Source: Hanleya hanleyi (lineage: Eukaryota > Mollusca > Polyplacophora > Lepidopleurida > Hanleyidae). Taken from it: a stretch of 64,000 nt of DNA. Each line of letters begins with the position of its first letter. The stretch's first letter is position 1. The position numbers were made by a program, and so were the translations under genes. The notes below the pieces were generated by a model. It saw nothing but the letters and a program-made list of their open reading frames with translations. It searched no databases and was not told the DNA's origin. The DNA lies in NCBI GenBank assembly GCA_036873755.1, contig JAVTVY010018968.1, positions 16,533 to 80,532 of the forward strand, read 5' to 3'. Positions 10,199 to 25,100 of the stretch are shown one piece after another.

Positions 10199-13100
10199 GT
10201 AAGTTTGAGGATCGGGCGTTGTGGGGAATGATATCCCCTCAGATTCAGATTCAGATTCAGAAAATAAGAGCAACTTTTTTTTTAGCCTAGTGTGACCAAT
10301 TAGCATGTGGGTTGTAATAGCGTGGGTTGGAAGCTTATATTCCTCCTGCATAGAAAAATATCCAACAGAAAGAAATGAAATTTTATACGAGAATACAAAC
10401 AAGTATTGTCTTTATTCTGTGCCACCTAATTTCTCCTTGGGTGGTAAACTTGGCGAATAAATGAAGCAGACGACATCCTAGCCTTATAAGACGTCAAGCG
10501 GAAGCCTTGACGTCTTATGTCGGTAGTTGAAAGTGAAAATAAAAAAAAAGAAACGTTTACCAAAATATTTACTTTCAAATCTCTTACACTCCCCTGAATA
10601 TGTCCTTTCCGCTCTACGATCACCTAACTTTGGGTGGATGGTGTCATTGGGGTGTTTACATGCCTTGTACAAAGCACAAGAATGGAAACATTTTATCAAC
10701 AATTTCTCTGGCTTCTTCCATTTTCAATTGACGCCATGCTTGTGTAATGAGCATGTGTCGAACAAAACAACATCCGGTTAAACAAGCACATGGCTATGCC
10801 CATCACGTGTAGCCATGTGCTTGTTTAACCGGATGTCGTTTTGTTTGACACGATGTGGTTCACTGGCAAATGTTGCATAGGAAATCAACATTAGCAGGAG
10901 ATAACGACTGCTCCACAAACTTTATGATGGTGGATTTTTTTTCTTGGTGTGAAATAACGCGACTTCCTAGTTAGAATGTGACATATTTTTGGTGCAAAGA
11001 TATTCATAAGAACCCAGCTTTATTTATCCATCAAAACTGTCACCAGTAATGGAATAAAACTTGTCAAAATTACGAAATTCAAACACCCACGCTAATTGGT
11101 TACACAGATCGGCAAATATACGGAGTAGCCCCTGTACGCTTCTGGGCGTCCAAACTTGAAAATGACACAGGAAGAATCTCCATGGAAGTCTTTAGTCCAG
11201 GAATGATTGAGATTTCAACAGAGACTAAAAAATGCAGTAAAATTGGTCGCTAATTGGTCACACTAGGCTAGGGCGATGAAGTTTTTGACTGATAAATCAG
11301 TATCTCGTTTATAAGGGGAGATCACTCTCCCTCTCCAACACTCACCTAACTTTCCTCCCAGGAGAGAGCTATTAATCACTCCCATGGAAAATAAAAAAAC
11401 AAAGGAGAGTAATATTGACAAGATTTAATGACACTCGCAATACAGCGATCACCCTCACAATACAAAATCTATGAGATTAATCAACAGCTCCGGCAGACAC
11501 AAGAGATTAGATAACTCATTTCCACTATTTGAACAGAGCTCACTTACAGTGGGAATGAGGCTCCGTGAAGTCACGCTGAAGATCATCAAGTGACGAGATC
11601 CAAATTTGAAATTGAAATCGACACAGCATAAGAGAAGTGGTTTTGAGGTCAATACCATCCTGAAGAAAGGGTCAACTGTCTGTGCATGGGTATCTCAAAT
11701 ATCAGTGGGCGTATTTGTAAATTTTGCAGGAGCTGTTGATCACTCTCCTAGATTTTTTGTTGTGGGATTGATCACTGTATTGCAAGAGTGAATAACTCTT
11801 GTCAGTATTACTCTCCAACTCTTGAGTTATCTCCCTTATCTCGTACTGACAAATCATGCTAAAATGGCGACTATGTCGGTTCTTCGCTAGAGATGATCAG
11901 GATCCAATTGTGAGGATCATGTACCATTAAATACTTTATTAAGGTCAGATAAAATACGTGTTTTAAATGCTCAAATAACGATTTAATCAACATCAAGTAT
12001 CACTTTTCTGGTAAAACCGGAAGAGAATCTAAATTTAAAAAAAAAAATTTTTTTTACCAAGTTTCAACAAAAAAAAACGGATTTCCGGCAAAAACTGGAA
12101 AACTTACAGAACTGTAATTAATCTAGTAAGTTATATGTGTGGACACAAATATGGTTCACGCAAAAGCTTTATGATGAATCGTATGATGTGGAATAGAATG
12201 ATTTGATAGCAAAATTGAAGGAAATGGTGTCCTTCATTTAGGTGACGCGAAATTCAAAAGTAATAGGACTGAAAAATCAGCTGAAAAATACAATGAAAGA
12301 TGTCAGCGTGATGTCATCATGGTGGCCATACGTTTCTTTATAACATATTCTGGCAGAAAAGGGTCTATTGTACCCAGCTGCTGTACACCAAAATTCACCC
12401 AGGTCAGATAAGGTTAACTGGAGATACCAAGATTAGATTGTTGGGTCCACTTTGACCCTTTGACTTGAAGAAGAGACAAGTTAACCCTTTGAACCCGAGA
12501 GATTTCATGCCTTCTTACACCTTAATTACCCTGAGCTCCCCGCTAAAATAGAGATAAAAATGTTGTCAGAAGCCTCTCGGGTATATACATAATCTAAACA
12601 GTGTTGCTCAACCTTTGGGGACTCTACGACTGGCAGAGGATCCCTTTTGGACTTGGGTGACCAAACTATACCTGTGAAGCGGATACGACTTAAAACGTTA
12701 TCTGATTGGCTGAATAGTCGGTTCTGACATCAGAGGCCACAAAAGAGGTTTCTCGGGTATATACCAGGGCTCGAATTTGGGTAAAAAAATTACATGCACA
12801 GTGTGCACCTAAATTTTTCATGTACATGCACAGCAATTTGCCTACATGCACCAAAAAAAAAAAATCCTACGTAAATTTGTCCTGAAATCTGTAAACTCTA
12901 CGAGTTTGGGCTCTTCTAATGCCAGGCATCAGTGTTATATACAGGGTCTCACAACGTCCTTTAAAAGAACTCCTCTAATAATTCAAATGCATCAATATTT
13001 GGAAAAAACAAATGTTTTGCCACTAAGTCAAATATTTTGATGAATCTTAATGGTGTTGAGATGTATCACTCTTGAGGACGGCATATGTACTAAACACCCT

Positions 13101-16100
13101 AACCATTTCTTCTTACTATTTTTTTGTTGCTTTTTCAAATCGACAAATTTACAAAAAATCGAAAAAATATTGGACAAATTTCCCTGTTGTTGTTGTTGTT
13201 GCGGGATTCGTGCGTGTTTCTGCAACATCATCTGGACTCTTCTACGGATTCAACTGCAGCCTGACTCTCACTTCCCATTTCCTCAGCAGGGTCAGTGTTT
13301 TACTCAGTTTATTTGCCAACCGGCTGCAGAAAAAAGCTTGAATGTTGCTCTCTGATGTTCACATCGTTTTGTACAGTTTGCATTTGTCACACACGAGGTG
13401 AAAGGTTAAGCGGACTAAGAAATATTGTGGAGCGTCTACTGCGGGAGATACCCGAGATAAAAATACCCATGGGGGTAATTCAATGCACATGCAGCTTGGA
13501 CATTTTCTAGCAAAATTTTCAAGACAATTGGCAGTCCGCCATAAGTTATAGTCATCTTGATCGATGGTCTATTTTTCAACACTTTGTTTGCAAATGCAGC
13601 TACATGCACGCTGTGCACCTGACGATCTAAACTTACGTGCACCGTGGAAAAAATACATGCATTTGTGCATGTGTGCAATGCTAATTTCGAGCCTTGTATA
13701 CATTATCTAAATAGGCTGCAAAAGTGGCCTCTCGTCTCGGGTTCAAAGGGCTAATGGTAAGTTTGCATATTAGAACACCTGAACTGATGTTAGTAAAATG
13801 AGATGACTATATTTAGCAGTGTTTGTACATCATCATATAACATTCAGAACCAGTTCAGGGTGAAGACCTAGTTTATCAGTGACCCATGTGGACTTGCTTC
13901 TGACAGAAAAATAACAGGATTTGTTAAGGATGCTTGACAGATTCCGGATTAAGTTACTAACCTTTGCCATTAATTCAAACAGTTAAAGTATATAATTCTG
14001 GCTTCCGTTGATGGAAGTTTCTGTGGATTTTGAACATGTGTATTACTGCCTAGACTGGTAAAATATATGACCAATTTTAATGCTACTTCCTGCCAAAGAA
14101 TGAGATAAATTGAGACTCAGCTTTTTTGCTAAAAATGTAAGTTATCAAAAAGAACATACAGTAATTAATCCTATCTGAAAGAAAGGAAGGAGCAAGGGGT
14201 GAACTTTCCTCTTCCAGATAATTTAAAGCTGAAATTTTAGGAATCCATAATAGAATTTGTTTTAAGCCTATTAACATCATCCTTTGAGTGAAGCATCATG
14301 GGATAATTCAAAATGGCACCACAATAGTGTAGCTGAAAAGTTATTATTCGATCAACTATGGCGGCTGAGATACACACAAAATTGCTCAGACCAGTAAAAG
14401 ATTTGGCTGAAGGGGTATGGTCATCAGCATCATCCGTCTGTCTGTTCATCATCCTTGCAAACACAATATTGAAGAATTATAGCCAAGCTTTCCACATTCA
14501 TACCACATATACTGGAGATGAACCAGAAGCTATTGAAAATGGTCGACCTTGACCCATTTTGTCTAGGTCAAATTATAAATTTCAAGTCTTTCCAATGTTG
14601 TTAACCCAATATGTCTTGAGGGAAGGGATTGTACCCAGTGTTTCTAAATGCAGGTCATATCTCTATCTGGCTAATGCCCAGAAGCCTATTTAATATGAAT
14701 GACCTTGACCTATTTCATCAAGGTCAAATTGTTTAATGTTGTTAGTACATTAACTCCTGGAGCATTCTAGCCAAGCTTTAGAAAATCCAACTCTCGCCCA
14801 TATCACTCTTGGCAATATCACTCGCCAATAAATTTCAATGTTCCAGGAGAGTGATCATAATGGTCCCAGACAAAAAGTCAGGAGAGTAATGGAGAGCAAG
14901 AGCGATCACTCTCCTTCCTTGTCAGAGATCTGGAGTTCATGTAGAATAAATGAGAACATGGAATCACTGATGCTTGCTCAAAATACAACAGCCCAGGCCA
15001 GTGATGCAGCCAATAACAATCCTTTCTCCACTCCCTCAAAGAGGCAGTAGCATGATTTTAATCGGTTGGGTCAAGTGAACATCGGGATCACCTACAACAT
15101 TTGTCAAAGGCTTTTCAAGTCGTGAAGTCTTGTATTGTATTTCGTATATGGACCAATATTGTTAGATTTTTCAATCCAGTCCAGGGACCAGGTCTCCTTG
15201 ACATCACATTAGAAGCCGACGTCACACTGCGATAAAAGTTCTAAGATAGTGTAGGACGTCGCAAAGCGTCAACCCCAGAATGCAGACGCATGTTTTGTAC
15301 ATCATCTTATGCACTGGAGCCAAGTGCAGGTGCTGTCATGTTTGTTCAGAGAATGTCAGAAGTGTGATTTCAATGGCCGTGATATTAAAAGATGACATCA
15401 CAGAAAAACGTTCACTGGCCATAGATGATCTCAACTACTAAGCAACTTTTACCAAAATGTATTATTTGCTGAATATTTTGTGAACGAGGCTATAATACCT
15501 CATTAAAGAACATTTTGTTTCTGTTTTCGTTTCCAGCTTTTTAGATAGCCTAGACCGTTTAGGTGCAAAAGAGTACATGCCTACAGAACAAGATATACTT
15601 CGGACAAGAGTAAAGACGACTGGTATTGTAGAAGTACACTTCTCCTTTAAGAATTTGAATTTCAAGTAAGTATGATTATTAGAAATATTAACTGGTTAGT
15701 TTTTTGTACCTTAACTTGTTTATCCACTTATATTTCTCGTCGGCCTTTCCAATATAATGATACACAACATGTGGGGCCACTCTGGGTTTATGTACAAGCT
15801 GGGGAATTGATGTAAACAATTCCAATATCAACCTGTAACCATCTCGGTCATCTATACGCGGTAAGACTGACCCTGGGATCGTGTGTATCCATTTTTAGCC
15901 TACTTTCGGCAACTGCAAGAGGGAATTTCCAGAAATCAATATCACGTGACTTTGTCAGCCAATCAGCTAAAGTCTACCGACGTAACCCCAACGTAACCCG
16001 CCATTTTCGATGTCCTACTTGTTCAAAATTACAGATCTACCACACCTCTTGGATGATACGAAAGTTATTCATACCTATATATTTTGTAAGCCCAGGCAAT

Positions 16101-19100
16101 ATCTGTTTCTGAAGTGGTATGAAAACCTGTAATTTATCAGATTTCTCTAGTCTGTTCTCCACCGGATGAAGGCCGAACAGAATACGGTAAAGTACCGGAT
16201 ATCGTGCCGCGATAATGGAGACACGATTCGCAATCCATCTTATGGATGGCAAAGTGTACGCAAATGTTCCAATATCTGTTGGGATTTTTTTATTTTTTTT
16301 GCTGATTCTTAATGACAAAGGCATGTCACTGTGTCTACATGTATTCTGTGAAAGAGATGATGCAACTGATAGCATCCAGGGGATAAACATTTACAGGCCT
16401 AGCGAACTCCTCCATGCACGCACCCGAGTTCTTTGTCTACCTGTCTGTTTCTGTGTGCTCAGAGACAATTCTCTGGGCATGGACCAGAAATTCTGATGCT
16501 CGCCTCATCCAATCCTTGCACTCTTAAAAGATTCCTCACCCACATACAATTAGTTCCATGTGCTTGGACAAATTTCCACCAATATCTGGGGTCTTTCTGA
16601 GACCACTTGACCTGAATGTTGCTAACGGGAATAGGCAGAGCTGCATCTAGGAATTTTTTGCAGGTTCCGATCCCAAACTCCCAGTTCCCATTTGTAATTC
16701 ATTATTGAGGGTACAATTTTCATTAGTGAATTTCGGCGCAAATAGCCTAGGTGATCAGTCACAAAATATAGGTTTATTAGCACAAAATTCAATACCCAGC
16801 TATGCAATCAGATCGATATTGAGGTTCTCAGAAGTCCTTCAGAAATCCTTTCAAATTGAACAACAACAACAATTTCAGTTTATTTTTCATTTAAGTTTGG
16901 GCGTCAAGATGTTTTAGGCGCCCAAACGGTTTCTGGAACTAAATTGGCTCTAGATGCAGCCCTGCTGAAACTTTAGGTTAAACTGTCATGGTGGAGAAAG
17001 GAGTCTGTTCATCATCACCTCCTTTTTGTCAGTGTCAGTATTGTGTCACATCAATGCCCTATTGCATGTTCGTGATCGCTCGGAGGAAAGGCCAAACTGA
17101 CTTCAGCGAAGAACTGGTGAGATTCCATGGAAATTTGTCCACGGCCGTGGAATACTTCACAAGCGCAAGAATTGTATGGGGCAAGCACCAGGATTTCTGA
17201 TCCATGCACACAGTTTTGGCCCAGAGCATATGAAAATAAATGGGCGGACAAGGAACTCTGTGTGTGACTGTGTGGATAAGTTCACTAGGCCAGATATAGT
17301 ATATATTTCAATGGGTACAGGATTGGGTTTGGAAAGGAAGTGAACATTGACCTGTTACTAATAAATACAGTATGCCAGAAATCATTCTCATGGCATCAGA
17401 CTTTCTAATGTCAGATATACCCTCTGATTGCACTGGGGTGAAAATCACGGCATGCAGCTTTCACGTGAAGGGCTCTCGGTCAATTTAGCTTCATCCGCTT
17501 GTAAATGGAGCGGAGTGGGCTCAGCATGACACAGATAAACGAGATGTTTCACTGTGTCTTTTTGTGCAAAAATGTAGTCTAAAATTTGTTTATTCTTTTA
17601 CAAGATATACTGGATGCATTTCCCATCACTCTAGTATACAGATACATGTTTCTTGTGTTGATCAAAATTGATACAGCTCGAATGCGCCAGCACACCGCGT
17701 TTTTTCTGCACAGTGCAGTCAGAGGGTGTGAAATTTTAGTAGGTTACAAACTCTGTCAATGAGAGTATGCCAAGATTATACCAAGGCTGTATAAAACGAA
17801 TCCATGGCTTCGCAGGCACTTGGCTTCTTTTCTTTTTTCTTTCACACAATCCAAATATATCCATCGTTGCATGATGCAAAAAACTTCAGTGATTGAAGTG
17901 AGTGAGTGAGTGAGTGAATAGAATTTAGCGTCGCTTTCAACAATATTTCAGCTATATCACGATGAACCAACTAAGCACCACCCAGCCCAGTTGTGTTCCT
18001 GCTCCTTCAAAAAACAAATCTTTGAAGCAGCATGGAACCAGACACCCTCCATCCACCCTATAAAACACTGAGGACAGCGCACAAGACACAGACAGGACGC
18101 TTACATGGTGCAATAAAGACAAGTGATATTACAGTGCTAGACATCACATTTTCAAGTTCCTGTTGCTTCTCAGCAAAATGCATTGAAGCAACAGGAACGT
18201 GAGCCCACCCAACCACCCGCTTCAGTGATTGAATGAGTGAGTGTCTCTTTAAACAATCTTCCAGTCATCACTTGGAACGTGAACAGTATAGTCTTCAAGG
18301 AGACTTCAAAACCAATCACAGGCACAGTCTTATTACGTTATTTTGGCAAAACAAATGAGGGAAAATTGGAGAAAAAATAGATCACTGTCAGAAACACCAA
18401 GGGTTGACATGGCACTAAAAAATGATGCAGGGGTATCTGTAAAGTTGGAAATTTGATTCCACCAAAACAAATTTAGATGGTTCATGCAATAAGAAATCCG
18501 AGACTCGCCAGCCATCAATCTACATTAAATGTAGTCTAAATTATCCAATGGGTAACTATTCATACTGTCACAATATAAAAATAGGTATGCAAGATGCATG
18601 TTATATTTATCATTGGGAAACTTTGTATTACTGGGAATTTGATAAGACCCTGTAACAGGAGTGTATCTCTTGGCACTTGCACCACAATGGGTCTCTATGT
18701 CTAGGGATTTTGGCACCTCTGTGCAGACACCATCATTTACGGTTCTGGCGCGCAAATATCAGTAATCTACTCTACAACGTAAGAAATGTCTTCACCTTAT
18801 ACCCATGACTGACACGGCCACCCCCAGCTGTGTATCAACAAAACTGCTGCATTCTGTCTTCAGGTACAGTAAATTCTCTAAAAAATCATTGATGACAGGA
18901 TAGTGCCTGCCTGGATGATAATATTTATTAGAAAATCTACACAAAATTCATTAAATGGTCAGTGGTCATGGTGACCAAACAGCAAAATATAGGAATAAAT
19001 GAGGTTTTTCCATGAAAATATTGGAGAAATAAAGGAATATTTTTCTTGATGGGAGTCTGGGTGTGTAAAAATAAGACAGTTGACTTGTAACAAAACATAA

Positions 19101-22100
19101 AAACACCAGGGCTTTGGGAACACCCTCGAATCGGAACAGCAATTTGTTTTAGGCAGGAAAACGCATCCAAATTAGTGAAAATATTCAACGTCCCAGATTC
19201 TGTCAAAACAGGTAGGCTTTGAGTCGAATATGAGACTTAATTGATGAGGAATCTCCATGAACAAACTGAACATTGATTCTCAATGCAAAAAAAAATATTT
19301 AAAAACAAAAAAACAAAAAAATTAGATTTTATTTTTTTGTTCTTTAATTTGGGTGCATCCTAATTTGGGCACAACATTTAATGCTGGCGTGTAATCTAAA
19401 GCCCTAAACACTATGTACTTTCAATTTAAATCAAGCAGATAGCTGCTGATTTTGCATTTAATTTCCATTAAAACGAGCCCAATTGGTGATCAAAATAATT
19501 TTTGTGCAATTTTAAATACTTCATTTGTGGTACTGTAACAGATTTTATAGAATCAAATGACTATATAACATGAGGAAAAACAGGGCCGGCTTACCATTTA
19601 CCAACTGTAAATTCCATGGAGTGGCATCGTTCATATACATTGTATATTCACAGCCCGAGATAATCGGAATTTAGAATCCACTGGGCACTGAGTCATACGG
19701 AAATGGTCGAATGCAGCCCATATTACTTTGAATCGACCAATCAAGTCTTCCAACAACAGAATATACCATTTCATGCACTCGATTCTTTCTGTAAATATCA
19801 TCACGTTCAATTCAACTCCATCTAATCGAATTGGGCAATGCACAAAACATAACAAATGAAGAATCGCAATTGGACTAATGATTAAGCACATACTTGTAGG
19901 ATAAGTTAGTTAAAGGAAAAGTTTGAAATTCATTGTTCAGCTTACATGCATGTACATCTGTCTGACACAGGGGTCGAAATAACGCTGGTCTACTTGTCTT
20001 TGACAAGTGATTTTTTTTGCGATGACAAAAAAAAAATCACTTGTCACCGGAGACAACAAATATTCAGGAAACATTTCAAACCCTGAAACTCACAAGGTAA
20101 CATTAGGTACAGATATGACACTACCGTCATACACTGTATTGTAATATACTTGTAATAATGGGATTGTTCGACCGCGGAGTGACCGTTTTGCAAAATGCAT
20201 TTTATAAGCAACAGTTTTTTGCTATACATGTATAACTGAGACAAGTAGAAGTTCACAAATGAGAAGTAAAAAAAAAATTAAAAAAAACACTTGTCACCAG
20301 AGACAACAAATTCTTAGGAAAAATTTCAAGCCCTGTAACACCGCACGGAGACTGTTCCATATGTGAAGCCTAGGAGACTAAAGCAATCACACGCAGATCT
20401 GATTTCATTACACAATAATTATTTTCTTTGATCTCAATCATGGGTATGCCCCCTTCACAAGAACAGTTAACAGTGGTAATATCATTCTGCTCATTAGGAT
20501 ACACATGTAGCTCATATATACGCTACTGCGCAGTGCTTTTGTTATGTCTGCTGGTATACAAAGGGGGCTGCTATCTTCAGTACCAAAAGGTTGGTTAGAC
20601 TGGCAGACTGACTGCGGTAAATACTGTAATAATTAAATAACATGTGGTTCAGCTTCCCACTCATAAATAATGGGGTGAAGGTCAAATTTATTGGAAAACA
20701 TGTAGAATGTTGATAAAATGTAACAAAGACAGAAGTCTTGAGAATATTATATACCGTATTCAATTCTTCCTAAATTTAAAGATTGATCGAAGGTACTGAT
20801 TATAATTTGATGGGTGAGGTTACAATTTACCAATCAATACATGTATATCACCTTTGGAAAAAGTAACCCAAATCCAACCAATCAATGTCCAGCCTCCATA
20901 CATGTATCTTCTTCTCGAACCAACCAATCAGCATGCCCATTTCGAAATTATCCTTGATCAACCAATCAAAACTTCCCAATTTCTTTTCCAAGCAGACCCC
21001 TCCCTTGAGTAAACCAGAGGGGCGCTCCGCCCCGCCCCCCTCAGAGCGCGCCCCGCCCCTTCTGAGATGCCCGAAAATGCGCCCTGCCCCATTTAGACCG
21101 CGCCTCGTCTCTTCCTTAAAGCCATGCTCTGCTACTATACTTCATGAATACAGGTTGTTTATTTCCGAATTCCATTCCTTCACATCGTTGATCCGCCCCA
21201 ACTCTAAGAAGGATTAATCTGTCTTATCGAAGGCCCGTAGGTGTGTATGGAAACACTGACAGTCGGCCATATTTGGTTGAAGCAACATATTCAAGTACTG
21301 GCATTGTGATTGGCAGAGTCCTGATAAGGCGGTACTCTTGGCCAGCTTTCAACTAATCAGCATATAATCATCAGATTTACATGACCGACAAGTAAACTAC
21401 TAGGGAGTGCTTACTGCAGATCTAATTTTAAGCAGATTCCTGTGTATCCTCCTTTCTATCCATTCTTTCAATGCATGAGGTCGACAGAAATGAATGGTGG
21501 CATTAGGAGATACCGATACTGCCGCCGCGACTCGTAGTGCCCCCGACATGCCCTTTTATTCCTCGTCCGCACAAAAAGTGCCCCTTTTCCACAGACTAGC
21601 ACCCTGCCCTCTTTTTTTACAAGGTAGGGGTCTGCCAAGTTATTTCATGTGATGGCTAGCGTATATGTATCTTTATCTGGAACATACCAATCAGCGTGCT
21701 CATTCCTAAATTATCCTAGCTGACCAACCAATCATAACTCTCTGATTTCTTTTTCAGATTATTTGATGTAGGGGGTCAGAGGTCGGAGAGGAAGAAGTGG
21801 ATCCATTGTTTTGAAGATGTCACAGCAATCATATTTTGTGTAGCTATGAGTGAATATGACCAAGTACTCCATGAAGATGAAACAACAGTGAGTATGGGCT
21901 ATTCACTGAACAGACTCAGTAAATTACGCCCATCTTAGACGATGAAAAAATGAATTGGAGGGGGGGGGGGGTATGGGTGACTTGAGTGACTTAACTGCTC
22001 TGTGTATATCCCTCTGTTGGATTACATTATAAAGATTGATTGTTTACAAGATGAAGAATTGACTTTTTTTACAGGAAGTCTGTGATTGGTTCAATGTTCT

Positions 22101-25100
22101 CCCAATTTTCTCCATAAACCAATGAAAATAGAATATTTCTGTTCGAAAATTGAATTGGGCTAAGTTCCTTGTCCATCAAGTGCTTCAAAACAGAAGAATA
22201 TGCACAGGGAATTATTAAACCGTTCGTGTCCTGTCCATATCTTTATATATTTTTGTACAATTACAATTCTCCAGTTGCAATTTTTTTGTGAGTAGATGTA
22301 CTGGGTGGAGATGACGTAGCACATACCAAGATTGAGGTCAGAGGTTGCTATGGCCTGAAAATCAGGAAATCATTGGAACTGCTAATTTTGTGTGACTGGA
22401 TTTCATTAATAATTGAAGCCACGGTCAAATGTCAAGGTCACTGTAACCTCAAAATCAGGAAAGCATTGCAAAGCGCAATCAATGTTTTGTGTCAGCAGAT
22501 ACATTACATGGCGACGATGCATCGCATTGAGATCAAATTATTGTACAGGCATACGTTGAAGCCAGTTTCGACAGTATTTGACAGAGGGCAATACAATTAC
22601 AATTTTCCGCTATAGCAAGTTATCAGAAGAACACACTAAGATGCATTCTATAGCTGAAGGAAGTGGAAAAGATTAACCCAAGTCACATGGTAAACGAACT
22701 GAAAGATTCGTAATTAGTGAAATACACATAAACACTAACCATGATGTAACAAATATAATAGCTTGATAGGTGAAGCCCAGCTGCACTACCATATACTTTT
22801 GTTTATATGTCATCTTCAATAAGTCTTTGCCATGGCTTCCACATAACAGAATATTGTTCTAGTTTATTTTTCTTTAGGGTGCCGATTCTTACAATTTTTT
22901 TTAAAATCTAGTATCGTGTCAAAGTGCAGTGAATATCAGAGAAGTCATTGCTCCAACATAGAGGCATAATAGATTGACAGCAAAGAAAGCCCCTACCTCT
23001 TTGTGAAGTTAAGGGAGAATAAATGGCTAAGCAAACCATGAAAATGAAATAGCAGAAAGTGTGATATATTCAAGAGCAGACAACTCATGAATGTTATGTC
23101 ACATCAGTCTTATTCTGATTTGCTGTGGGTGATATGACCAAGTTGATGTATCCTCCATGGAAATGAAGGTATTATTAGCTACGGCACAGGCTATGGAACA
23201 GTACATACATTACAGTATAAAGGGCAGATAATCCAGCTTGAGATAAGGTCTCGACAAACATATATTCCGTATTTATGACTGTCCATGAATTTAGTTCCGA
23301 GTTCATCCTTAACCCCATTTGTATGTATTAAATGGGTAGCCATCAGGGATTATATGACAAGGCACACATGTACACGCGAGTTGAGTCTCGCATGGGACTG
23401 GCCCATCCAGCAGAAATATTTGTGCTTTACCAACAAAGTGACATACTAAACATACTAGTATATACATGTATGTGTTGAGAGTAATAGTGTGCGTTACAGA
23501 ACAATGGTATCAAAGGGCAGGCAACTCACCAGGGGCATGGCATTCAGAAGAGGTGTATGGTACATGTCGGCATTTCATCAGCTTTTGCAATCGCTGGGAC
23601 AAGTGGAAAACTTCAACCTTTTGCTGTCGATTTTCTGAAAATATAGAATGTTATTTTGTATATTAATATTTGTCTGCATAAGGTAAAAATCCCCTAATAT
23701 TTTGCAAAAAGGGAATCATCAAAACTTGAATGAGACAACCAGTAATAAGAAATTTGATGCAAATTTAATATAAAAAATATTAATCATTCCGTGTCGATCC
23801 GAGATCAAGATTTTGCTAGTTGGAACTAAACTAAACTGACTGACCATGATAATTGTGCATTTAAAAAAAACCGAATGACTATTCAATTTAGGCCCTATCC
23901 ATATGATTGTATTCATTTACATGCACAGGGTTCTGACACTGTCGGAGGACTGACATTCCAGGACACCTTTTGTGGTCAAATTCAGGACTTTTCCATGACA
24001 TATTTACACACAAATAATTTCCGATTATGAACACAACTTGTTTTTATGGAAGAGTGTTTACTGATGAGTGTCAGATGTGACCCCTGTATCAGAAACAAGG
24101 ATTTAACAAGATGTAAGACCCACTGCAACAAATCAATTGTTTATCATCCTGGGGGTTTTGGGGTTTTTTTTCTTTCAGAACTGATAGTACGGAAAATAAT
24201 TAAAAAATATATTGGGCAAAATTTTCTGTGCATGCAGTTGTAAATATCTGATGCGCATGCGGACAATAAAGTCATTTTAATATTGGGCCTGAACAAATAT
24301 TAATAAATAGATAGAAAGAAATGAAAAAAAAAAGTCTCAATTGGAATGTTTTCCATGATCAGACAAAAAATAACATGGCCCATTCACAAAATTCCATGAC
24401 TTCCCAGAATTTTCAATGACCATAACAACCATACATACATTAAATCTCACTGTTTCTGACAACAATAAACTGTTTTCGTAGTTATATTTATTTATGGAGT
24501 TTTTGGTGAATGTGCATAATCAATCCAATTGGTTATCACGCTGATATGTAAAACTAATAATTTGCAATTCTTTCATTTCAGAATCGCATGCAGGAGAGTT
24601 TGAAACTGTTTGATTCCATCTGTAACAATAAATGGTTTACAGACACCTCGATTATCCTCTTCCTCAACAAAAAGGATTTGTTCGAAGAGAAAATCAAGAA
24701 ATCTCCTCTCACAATATGTTTCCCAGAATATACAGGTAAATCATCCATTCCAATCATTTTACGGAATTCACTTGTCATAACATCTTCATTTTATCAAGAC
24801 AATTTCTATGTTCCCACTTCGAACTTCCCTTGATATATCTGGCCCCCTTCAATGTTCAAAGAACTTATAAATAGACACGAGGCGTCACTGACCTCGAAAA
24901 CATTTGAAATGGTTGGTATCAGAATGTATGTTTTAGGCTCTGAGAGCGGATAGATTAAAACTAACGACCCCTCATGGCATTGCGCGTGATGAACCCCTGC
25001 ATTTCAGTGTCAACCAGCAAATAAGAAATAAAAGCCCACCTCGTAGTCATAATCCGATCAATTATCGCATCATCCTAAACTGTGCTTCTAATTTCTTGCT

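Noticed and set aside
20885..21217. 110-codon Pro/Arg-rich frame
   Set aside because: Coincides with a GC-rich intronic patch of CCCCGCCCC words; no splice sites or homology.
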